Origin: a bacterium
Lineage (GTDB): Bacteria > Bacteroidota > Bacteroidia > B-17B0 > Aurantibacillaceae
Length of the DNA: 37,080 nt
Reading direction: 5' to 3'
Assembly (NCBI GenBank): GCA_029945625.1
Contig: JAQSCW010000015.1
Coordinates: forward strand, 1-37,080
In this document: one piece after another, positions 30,365 to 37,080 of the stretch
How positions within the stretch are numbered: position 1 is the first letter of the stretch
Layout: the number at the start of each line of letters is the position of its first letter
Notes under the pieces: generated by a model
Told to the model about the DNA's origin: nothing
What the model saw: the letters and a program-made list of their open reading frames with translations, nothing else
Database searches by the model: none
Made by a program: the position numbers and the translations under genes

Positions 30365-31489
30365 CTATTCCCCTTTGTTCTTTATGCTCATAAAGAGTGA
30401 ATAAGCTCCTTCCACCACAATTGTTTTATCTTTTAGTTGTCCGCTGTTTCTGATCTCTACCATACCCTGATCAATTAGGCCCGGGTACACTTGTTTCATC
30501 ATAAACGCCCCTTTACCAGTTTCAAGAAAGACATAACTCAAACCCTCAAAATTTACCATTGCCTTTTCATCAATAGCGTATACGGAGTCGGACCGCATTG
30601 CAATATTTGCATTCATATACATCCCCGGAATCAAGGTATGATCGTAATCTTTAAAATGGCAATGAACTTCCAGACTTCTGTCGGCATTGAGGTTTTTTCC
30701 CACAAGAATAATTTCACAAGGGTAGGTTTTTCGCGAATTGTTGGTAAAGGCCACCAAACGCTGTCCAACGTAAAGTTTGCTGATATCCTTTTCAAAAACG
30801 GTAAGTGCCAAATGAATGTCTTCCGGATTCACTAACTCAAATAAAACATCACTTGGATTCAAGTATTTGCCGATGTTGACATTCACCTTTGAAACGTACC
30901 CATTAATGGGGGAATACATATTTAAGGACCTCGACAGGTTGTGTTCATTTAATTTATCAGGATCAAGTCCTATCAGTTTTAATTTTTCACTTAACCCTGT
31001 AAGCATAATTTTCTGGGTGAGAAAGTCCAATTCGGCTTGTTGGAATATTTTATCACTCGCGGTCTTGCTTTGATTTAATTCCTTCTGGCGGTGATATTCA
31101 GCTTCCACAAAAACCAATTTCGCTTTGGCCGACAAATATTCCTGCTGGAGATTAATGTATTGCTGATCCTCCATCACGGCAATCACTTCCCCTTTTCTTA
31201 TCTTTGTGCCCGGCAATAGACTGGTCGAACTCAGATATCCTCCCAGAGGCGCACTCACCGACACCATATTTTGGGGTGGCGCTTCAATTTTACCATTGGC
31301 GTGCAAGATGGCCGACAACGTTTTGATTGTTAATTTGCCCGTGGTGATGCCGATATTTTTAATTTGGGTCTCATTTAAAACAATATGATCGGAAACCCTT
31401 GTATTTGCTTTGTTTTGCATTTTGCTTTTATCGCTCGAACAAGCATAAAAGGTAAAAAGTAGGGATATAAAATAAATGGTGTTTTTCAT
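30365..31489 (-). CDS. CzcB/CusB-type RND adaptor lipoprotein
   Basis: The 374-residue protein has a lipoprotein signal (lipobox FYAC, Cys16) and the metal-RND adaptor layout: a lipoyl half (VSVSAPLGGYLSSTSLLPGTKIRKGEVI), a helical hairpin (about 105-165), the second lipoyl half (MYSPINGYVSKVNVNIGKYL), a barrel (HLALTVFEKDISKLYVGQ) and a membrane-proximal end. It lies 17 bases after the fused pump gene 31507-35859, from which it would be translated next. Unlike CusB there is no N-terminal Met-rich region for copper or silver, in line with the zinc/cobalt/cadmium-like character of the pump. Confidence 0.87.
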   Translation of the reverse strand: MKNTIYFISLLFTFYACSSDKSKMQNKANTRVSDHIVLNETQIKNIGITTGKLTIKTLSAILHANGKIEAPPQNMVSVSAPLGGYLSSTSLLPGTKIRKGEVIAVMEDQQYINLQQEYLSAKAKLVFVEAEYHRQKELNQSKTASDKIFQQAELDFLTQKIMLTGLSEKLKLIGLDPDKLNEHNLSRSLNMYSPINGYVSKVNVNIGKYLNPSDVLFELVNPEDIHLALTVFEKDISKLYVGQRLVAFTNNSRKTYPCEIILVGKNLNADRSLEVHCHFKDYDHTLIPGMYMNANIAMRSDSVYAIDEKAMVNFEGLSYVFLETGKGAFMMKQVYPGLIDQGMVEIRNSGQLKDKTIVVEGAYSLFMSIKNKGE

Positions 31490-31506
31490 AGATTTTTAAA
31501 TTGATG

Positions 31507-34500
31507 TTATTTGCCTGATAAATAATTGAGTTGAATAATACTTTCATTGTAAGTCCTTAACACCTGAATGTACTCGTAGCGAAGATTCATAGCATGGTTA
31601 GTGAGCATGACCCATTGCAGGTAATTGATTTCGCCGTTGTGAAACTGTTTGGTGGCACCCACCGTAATTACATCGGCATTTTTTAAGGCGGTACCTTCAT
31701 AGTACAAGAGGATCTTTTGCTGGGTACGGTAGTGCGAAAATGCTCGCGCGTAATCTGTTTCGAGAACTTGCAAACCAAGTTGATAATTGTTATCCGCTAT
31801 GAGCAGGGTTTGGCGTGCTGCATCGATGCGCGACTTCTGAGCGCCAAAAAACAAAGGCACTCCTACTCCAATTTGTGCCGATTGAAACCGGCTCGAACCT
31901 GTGTAAGATACCTCATCCGCTCCCACGCCCTTCATGCTCATATTATTGTAAGCCACAAAAAATCCCGGCAACAATTTAGATCTTTCCAATTTAACCTGAA
32001 GTGCCGACGTTTTGCTTTGTTGCATCAGAAACAGCATGTTTGGGTGCTGCAAAAGCTGCGCTGTATCACTGAAGCCCTGCATCAGCAGTTTTTTCTCCTC
32101 CTCATCAGGCACCACTGCTGCACCAGTATTTAGCAGTAATTGAAACTGAAGTTGCATCATGTCCATTTCTGAATTCAGTTGCTCTAGTTGTACCAACAAT
32201 TGCCCCCGCTGAGTTTCGGCGGTTGCCTTCTCAAGTGCATTGCTCTCGCCGGCCTTCAACCGTTGTTCGGCTCCCGTTAAAAAATTAGCATACAAACTAT
32301 CATGATGCAGAAGCAAATTCTGTTTTTCCTTTAAATACTGCAGATCAAAAAAAGTTCGGCTCACGTTTTTTCTTAATTCTGCTTCTTTTAGGGCCACATT
32401 TAGAAGACTTTCATCCTTCAGTGAATAAAGGATAGTTTTTTGATTGCTATAAACACTCGGAAAACTGAAATTCTGCGTAACACTAAATCGGTTGTCAGAA
32501 TAGCTGCTGTTTATCTGACCAAATTCCCCCGCTACATTGGTTTGAGGCAGATCGAAACCACTCTTCAGTAATTTCTTTCGATATTCCGCTAGTAATCGTT
32601 CGTTCTTTACCGTTAAATTGTTCTTCAACGCAGTATCTGTAGCTCCCTGCAAACTAAGCCGGGTTTGTGCATTAACGGGTGATGCAAAAGTGAGAACACC
32701 CAAAAACAACACCGATGCAAGTGGCAATTTTTGTTTTTTCTTAAGAAAACGTTTCTCAAAAAGAACATACAATACGGGCAATATAAACAAAGTAAGTCCG
32801 GTAGCAATTATCAGTCCGCCTATAACCACTGTGGCCAACGGGCGTTGCACTTCGGCCCCGGCTCCTTGACTAAGAGCCATAGGGAGAAACCCTAGTGAAG
32901 CCACTGCTGCCGTCATGAGTACGGGCCGCAAACGAATGCGGGTGCCTTTCATCACAATTTCACGTAAGTCTGCAATACCTTCCAACTTCAACCTGTTAAA
33001 CTCGGCAATGAGTACAATACCGTTTAATACTGCCACACCAAACAAGGCAATAAAACCTACACCTGCGCTAATGCTGAAGGGAAGTCCGCGCAAGGCCAGG
33101 GCAAACACTCCCCCTATGGCCGAAAGTGGAATAGCTGAGTATATTAATAAACCGTGACGAATGGAATTGAACGCAAAATAGAGTAAAAGGAAGATCAAGG
33201 CCAAAGAAACAGGCACTGCAATCGAGAGTCGTTTTTTGGCGGCATTAAGGTTTTCGAAAGCTCCACCGTAAGTAGGGTAATACCCGGTTGGGAATTTTAC
33301 CTGCGCGGTCACTTTATCCTGAAGTTCGTGCACGATGCTTTGAACGTCTCTGCCCCTCACATTAAACCCAATAATGATGCGACGTTTCGCATCTTCCCGC
33401 TGAATTTGATTGGGACCATTGCGCTCCTGCACATCGGCAAAGTGAGAAAGTGGCACTTGATTACCGTTCGGTGTGGGGATAAGCACATTCAGTACATCCT
33501 GAAGGTGTTTTCGTTTGTTACTGTCCAGTCGCACCACCAAATCGAACCTACGTTCACCCTCAAATACCATTCCTGAGCTTTCACCCGCAAAAGCCGCTCT
33601 GATAATTTTATTTACTTCAGAAACAGATATATTGTATTGCGCCATTATTGCCCTCTTGTATGAAATAACTATTTGCGGCATACCGGTAACCGTTTCCACA
33701 TACAGATCTTTAGCTCCGTCAACTGTAGAAATAATGGAACCGAGTTTGGCTGCGTATTTTGAGAGAGTGTCGAGGTCTTCACCAAATATCTTACAAACTA
33801 CATCTTGTTTGGCACCTGTCATCAATTCGTTAAAACGCATTTGCACCGGAAATTGGAAACTGTATGTAAGTCCCGGTACATCCTCCAATGCCGCCGCCAT
33901 TTTTTCGGCCAACTCATTAAATGATCGGGCGCTCGTCCACTCTTTTTTATCTTTGAGCATTATCACCATGTCTGCTGCTTCCATAGGCATAGGATCGGTG
34001 GGTACTTCCCCACTCCCAATTTTGGTGACCACTTTTTGCACTTCCGGAAATTGCGTTTTCAGAATATGCGCCGCTTTCTGCGTACCGGCTATGGTGGTGT
34101 TGAGATTTGTTCCCGTAAGTAAACGAGTTTCAACAGCGAAATCACCTTCTTCTAAAGTGGGAATGAACTCCCCTCCCAGCGATAACAGTACCATCATGGC
34201 AACCACAAATAACGACACCACTATCCCAATTGCATATTTTGGAACATGAAGAACTTTGAGAAGGGCACGCTGAAAAACATTCTCGATGCGCTCCATAAAT
34301 TTGTCTGAGATATTTTTTTTAATTTTTATTGTTCTGCTTAAGAACAGCGTACTCATCATGGGAATATAAGTAAGCGAAAGCAGAAACGCGCCCACCAAGG
34401 CGAACGCCACAGTTTGAGCCATGGGTTTAAACATTTTTCCTTCTATTCCCTGTAAGGTAAAAATAGGAAGGTAAACCACCAAAATGATCAATTGCCCAAA

Positions 34501-35859
34501 TACGGCACTGTTCATCATTCTTCCGGCCGAATGCTCTACCTCAACATCCATCTGTTTTTGGTCGAGTCGCGTTAATCCTGCCACTCCTTTGCTCGCACTG
34601 AGCCGATGCATCACCGCTTCTACAATAATTACCGCACCGTCAACAATGAGTCCGAAATCGAGTGCACCCAAACTCATTAAATTGCCGCTCACACCAAAGG
34701 TGTTCATCATGATCACCGCAAACAACATAGATAAAGGAATAACAGAAGCCACTAACAAACCGGCCCTGAAATTTCCCAAAAACAATACCAGAACAAAAAT
34801 CACGATAAGGGCCCCCTCCATCAGATTTGTCTCTACCGTGCCAATGGCATTGTTCACCATTTTACTCCTGTCCAGAAACGGCTCGAGTACCACACCCACC
34901 GGAAGAGTCTTTTGAATTTCAAGGATCTTCTTCTTTACGAGTTTTATCACGTCGCTGCTGTTAGCCCCCTTCAACATCATTACCACCGCTCCGGCCACTT
35001 CTCCCTGATCATCAAGACACATAGCGCCGAAACGCGTGGCACTGCCAATTCGCACTTCGGCCACATCTTTTACAAACAATGGAGTGCCATTTCCTGTTGA
35101 ACGGATGGCCGTATTTCGAATGTCCTCTTCTTTGCCAATAAGTCCCTCCGTACGAATGTTGAGCACCGTGGGGCCCTTTTCAATATAGGCTCCCCCCGTG
35201 TTTTCATTGTTGCTTTCTAGAGCTTTAAATACATCACTGATGGTGATATTATACGACTGAAGTTTGTTGGGATCTACCGCCACCTCATATTGCTTTAGTT
35301 TGCCACCAAAACTACTCACCTCAGCAACACCCCTCACCCCCAGCAACTGCCGGCGAACGATCCAATCCTGAATGGTACGTAGTTCTGTTATACTGTACTT
35401 TTGTTCGTAGCCCTTTTTGGGCCGGATCACATATTGGTAGATTTCACCGAGCCCTGTTGAAACCGGACCAAGTACCGGAATCCCAATCCCCTTTGGAATA
35501 ATGGCCTGCACCCTCTGAAGCCGCTCTGCTACCTGCTGCCGAGCCCAGTAGATGTCGGTATTATCTTCAAATACAATGGTAACCAGTGAAAGTCCGAAGC
35601 GTGAAAAACTTCTAATCTCTATAAGGCCGGGAATATTGTTATTGGCCTGTTCAATAGGAAAAGTAATGAGTCGTTCAATGTCATTAGCACCAAACGAAGG
35701 CGCCAACGTGATCACCTGAACCTGATTATTGGTAATATCAGGCACTGCGTCGATGGGTAATTTGGTAAGTTGGTATGATCCGTATCCTACAAGCACGGCC
35801 AAAAACAAACCAATCATTAATTTATTTCGAATAGAAAAATGGATGATCTTATTGAGCAT
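31507..35859 (-). CDS. CzcA-type heavy-metal RND pump fused to a TolC-like outer-membrane channel
   Basis: This 1450-residue protein joins a heavy-metal RND pump (about 1-1040) to an outer-membrane channel protein of the CzcC/TolC family (about 1065-1450). The pump has the proton-relay helix ALDFGLIVDGAVIIVEA and two large periplasmic loops. In the substrate region it reads DPMPMEAADM and MRFNELMTG, like CzcA, and lacks the methionines that CusA uses for copper and silver, suggesting zinc, cobalt or cadmium (inference). At the junction (about residues 1040-1065) lies a hydrophobic SVLFLGVLTFASPVNAQ that looks like the channel's own signal peptide, kept inside the chain. The CzcB-like adaptor gene follows. 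Pump-channel fusions of this length are familiar in Bacteroidota. Confidence 0.9.
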   Translation of the reverse strand: MLNKIIHFSIRNKLMIGLFLAVLVGYGSYQLTKLPIDAVPDITNNQVQVITLAPSFGANDIERLITFPIEQANNNIPGLIEIRSFSRFGLSLVTIVFEDNTDIYWARQQVAERLQRVQAIIPKGIGIPVLGPVSTGLGEIYQYVIRPKKGYEQKYSITELRTIQDWIVRRQLLGVRGVAEVSSFGGKLKQYEVAVDPNKLQSYNITISDVFKALESNNENTGGAYIEKGPTVLNIRTEGLIGKEEDIRNTAIRSTGNGTPLFVKDVAEVRIGSATRFGAMCLDDQGEVAGAVVMMLKGANSSDVIKLVKKKILEIQKTLPVGVVLEPFLDRSKMVNNAIGTVETNLMEGALIVIFVLVLFLGNFRAGLLVASVIPLSMLFAVIMMNTFGVSGNLMSLGALDFGLIVDGAVIIVEAVMHRLSASKGVAGLTRLDQKQMDVEVEHSAGRMMNSAVFGQLIILVVYLPIFTLQGIEGKMFKPMAQTVAFALVGAFLLSLTYIPMMSTLFLSRTIKIKKNISDKFMERIENVFQRALLKVLHVPKYAIGIVVSLFVVAMMVLLSLGGEFIPTLEEGDFAVETRLLTGTNLNTTIAGTQKAAHILKTQFPEVQKVVTKIGSGEVPTDPMPMEAADMVIMLKDKKEWTSARSFNELAEKMAAALEDVPGLTYSFQFPVQMRFNELMTGAKQDVVCKIFGEDLDTLSKYAAKLGSIISTVDGAKDLYVETVTGMPQIVISYKRAIMAQYNISVSEVNKIIRAAFAGESSGMVFEGERRFDLVVRLDSNKRKHLQDVLNVLIPTPNGNQVPLSHFADVQERNGPNQIQREDAKRRIIIGFNVRGRDVQSIVHELQDKVTAQVKFPTGYYPTYGGAFENLNAAKKRLSIAVPVSLALIFLLLYFAFNSIRHGLLIYSAIPLSAIGGVFALALRGLPFSISAGVGFIALFGVAVLNGIVLIAEFNRLKLEGIADLREIVMKGTRIRLRPVLMTAAVASLGFLPMALSQGAGAEVQRPLATVVIGGLIIATGLTLFILPVLYVLFEKRFLKKKQKLPLASVLFLGVLTFASPVNAQTRLSLQGATDTALKNNLTVKNERLLAEYRKKLLKSGFDLPQTNVAGEFGQINSSYSDNRFSVTQNFSFPSVYSNQKTILYSLKDESLLNVALKEAELRKNVSRTFFDLQYLKEKQNLLLHHDSLYANFLTGAEQRLKAGESNALEKATAETQRGQLLVQLEQLNSEMDMMQLQFQLLLNTGAAVVPDEEEKKLLMQGFSDTAQLLQHPNMLFLMQQSKTSALQVKLERSKLLPGFFVAYNNMSMKGVGADEVSYTGSSRFQSAQIGVGVPLFFGAQKSRIDAARQTLLIADNNYQLGLQVLETDYARAFSHYRTQQKILLYYEGTALKNADVITVGATKQFHNGEINYLQWVMLTNHAMNLRYEYIQVLRTYNESIIQLNYLSGK

Positions 35860-35928
35860 AATTTTTTTTAATGTTTCAAATACAGGTGAATTGGCCCCTA
35901 AGAACCAAGGTGAAAAAAAAAGAAGAAA

Positions 35929-36312
35929 TTAAGCACATTTTGGCGGCTGCCAAATGCTGGTGTGGTAGGTGGCGTAAGAATCTTCTTCCACCATTCCGAA
36001 AATCTTTCCGATGAAACTTAATGCAGGTTTTAGGGAGGTAGGCACACCCGGCAGGCTGTTAAATTGCTCCGCAAGATGCGGACAGTTGCTGTGTGACTTA
36101 AAAGGCAAAGCACCGTCCCGTCCATCATCGTCGCTGCTATCTTGCGCGTCGAAATAATGAATGGCCAGAAAATCGAAAAAAGAAATGGTTTTGTTTTTAG
36201 TTTGGTGTTCGGTATAATGTTCCAACAGCTCGGGTACTTTCAATAACTCAGCAAATTCCGTAGCAGAAAACAGGTAAGTAAATAAGACAATTATGACCAA
36301 ATATTTTTTCAA
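35929..36312 (-). CDS. Small exported protein upstream of the metal-efflux genes
   Basis: The 127-residue protein has an N-terminal signal peptide (KKYLVIIVLFTYLFSATEF), then LKVPELLEHYTEHQ, a FFDFLAIHYF segment, a DSSDDDGRDGALPFKSH acidic stretch and a closing IWQPPKCA. His and Asp are abundant, so metal binding is possible. I recall similar small proteins standing before Bacteroidota CzcA-type pumps, but no function is known. It lies 69 bases before the pump gene in the same direction. A perfect -7 element, TAAATTTG (36369-36362 on the minus strand), sits about 50 bases before the start, and the gene may lead the metal-efflux operon. Confidence 0.6.
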   Translation of the reverse strand: MKKYLVIIVLFTYLFSATEFAELLKVPELLEHYTEHQTKNKTISFFDFLAIHYFDAQDSSDDDGRDGALPFKSHSNCPHLAEQFNSLPGVPTSLKPALSFIGKIFGMVEEDSYATYHTSIWQPPKCA

Positions 36313-36361
36313 AATAAACTTAGTGCTCTATTTTAGATTTCTTGGTTTTTAGAATAACGTA

Positions 36362-36437
36362 CAAATTTATAAAGATTCCCGATGAACTAGGGCGCTTTTG
36401 AGCTCCAATCGACAATTTACAATTATTTAGTAATTGT
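36362..36437 (-). promoter_or_regulatory. Promoter element and small palindrome before the metal-efflux genes
   Basis: TAAATTTG (36369-36362, minus strand) is a perfect -7 element for the gene starting at 36312. ACAATTA (36419-36425) and TAATTGT (36431-36437) form an AT-only inverted repeat with a five-base loop, about 60 bp upstream. It could be an operator for a metal-responsive regulator or the tail of the DoxX transcript; the sequence does not decide. Confidence 0.35.
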
Positions 36438-36479
36438 TTAACACCCCACAGTCTATGTTAAAAGGACTAAATCGCCTCC

Positions 36480-36905
36480 CTATTTTAAAAATTGTAGAAT
36501 TAATTGGTCGAGGGAAAGGAGGTCCCAGTTGCCGGGTAAATACAACAGCACCGATAAGATGGCCAGCCTTGGGAACAATAATTGCATATCCCACATGGGT
36601 TTCATCATGCTAAAGGCACCACAAACCAGAATGAGATCGACTCCCAAAAAACAAAGTGCATAGGTTTTAAAAAGGCCAAGTATGAGAAGACCTCCCGCAA
36701 AAAATTCAATTAAGGAAGTAAAGTAGGCCGACAAGCTCAGCAAAAATGAAGGCACATTTTTTCCCCTCATTTCCTCATGAAAAAATTCGATCACTCCCTT
36801 TATCTTTAACTTAAATAGTTTGTCGTAGCCCTGAAAGAAAAACAAAATGCCAAGAATCACCCTCAAGGTGAAATACAATACCGATTCATTTGTAAAATAT
36901 GTCAT
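36480..36905 (-). CDS. DoxX-family membrane protein, paralogue of 1610-2023
   Basis: The 141-residue protein has four membrane spans and the DoxX features LRVILGILFFFQGYDKLFKLKI (about 14-35) and SLIEFFAGGLLILGLF. It is about as long as the paralogue at 1610-2023 and shares QGYDKLF, the GGLL(I/L)LGL turn and the (F/C)PRLAIL/FPRFVLL segment. The two flank the window at opposite ends and point towards its interior. Unlike the first copy, no FNR-like pair lies before it: the 175 bases upstream hold an unrelated structured repeat. Its role is as uncertain as that of the first. Confidence 0.85.
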   Translation of the reverse strand: MTYFTNESVLYFTLRVILGILFFFQGYDKLFKLKIKGVIEFFHEEMRGKNVPSFLLSLSAYFTSLIEFFAGGLLILGLFKTYALCFLGVDLILVCGAFSMMKPMWDMQLLFPRLAILSVLLYLPGNWDLLSLDQLILQFLK

Positions 36906-36978
36906 GATCTTATTATTTCTTTAAAAATACATCTTTTTTTCTGTGATGGCACATTCGAGAGGTCAAAACTTCGGGTCA

Positions 36979-37066
36979 AGCGGAAAAGCCGGAGAGAAAG
37001 TTTTTGGGCGTGCCCCCTGAAGCGAAAAACTTTCCAAAACAATTCCCGGTTTTTCTGCTTCAGGGG
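36979..37066. repeat. Structured repeat with nested inverted repeats at the right edge
   Basis: GAAAGTTTTT (36996-37005) pairs perfectly with AAAAACTTTC (37025-37034). CCCCTGAAGC (37014-37023) pairs perfectly with GCTTCAGGGG (37057-37066). A third, imperfect pair joins 36979-36994 with 37045-37060. The arms overlap, so alternative folds compete. The element probably continues past the window end, where GCTTTCCGTT follows. I recall similar motifs (GGGCGTGCCCC, CAGGGGTCG, GCTTTCCG) scattered through Bacteroidota genomes; no transposase gene is seen. Confidence 0.55.
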
Positions 37067-37080
37067 TCGCGCTTTCCGTT

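Noticed and set aside
1-37080. CRISPR array, tRNA, rRNA, transposase or phage genes
   Set aside because: No regularly spaced repeats, cloverleaf or rRNA sequence, and no integrase or transposase motifs were seen; the holin-like gene belongs to a stress cluster, not a phage.

Overview
The window looks like a chromosomal stress/low-oxygen accessory region of a Bacteroidota bacterium. The evidence is promoters of the TAnnTTTG type, weak Shine-Dalgarno sequences, lipoproteins with the GCTDxxATNYN motif, a DUF5777 barrel beside a haem c lipoprotein, and a CzcA-type pump fused to its TolC-like channel. I could not search databases, so all family calls rest on motifs read by eye.

Layout. 1-194: no gene; possible fragment of a dispersed repeat. 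195-2867: a haem-copper-oxidase-like membrane protein facing away from a DoxX / TerB-like / unknown-protein operon. 3117-5385: PAS histidine kinase and a response regulator fused to a CRP/FNR protein. 5638-7410: UspA, a paralogue of the unknown small protein, and Hsp20. 7632-9282: DUF5777 barrel and cytochrome c-like lipoprotein. 9553-12014: MlaE/F/D lipid transporter. 12017-18428: a TerB-like gene, then an operon of P-type cation ATPase, AMP-phosphorylase-like enzyme, PRPP synthetase-like enzyme and a CRP/FNR regulator, then a DUF2892 protein. 18845-21163: rhodanese / OsmC / thioredoxin operon. 21356-24309: coiled-coil protein, two Usp proteins and a thioredoxin. 24472-26452: YtxH, holin-like and TerB-like small stress proteins. 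26660-27070: lipoprotein. 27152-30172: MacB/LolCDE-like ABC exporter with adaptor. 30365-36312: CzcA/CzcB-type metal efflux. 36480-36905: second DoxX. 36906-37080: a strongly structured repeat at the right edge.

Main discovery. Nine promoters carry an FNR-like palindrome, TGA(C/G)-N4-(G/A)TCA. In every case the palindrome centre lies 32-33 bp upstream of the centre of a -7 element (TAnnTTTG or a degenerate form), which is about -41 relative to transcription start (class II activator position). In eight of the nine, a second copy lies exactly 22 bp (two helical turns) further upstream. The sites serve the oxidase-like gene, DoxX, the kinase/regulator pair itself, UspA, Hsp20, a TerB-like gene, the ATPase/AMP-phosphorylase operon, the coiled-coil gene and the second Usp operon. 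The likely regulator is the response regulator-CRP fusion encoded here: its recognition helix keeps the Glu and Arg that read a TGA core, and it would also control its own promoter. The ATPase operon ends with a second CRP-family gene whose helix has Val where CRP has Glu181. A different box, GTAAC-N4-GTAAC, sits at the same -41 position before the rhodanese operon, suggesting a two-tier cascade.

Working together, these genes would let the cell sense a redox or oxygen change, protect proteins and thiols, adjust ion gradients, salvage nucleotides and maintain the envelope. The metal-efflux and ABC-exporter modules on the right show no such sites and appear independent.
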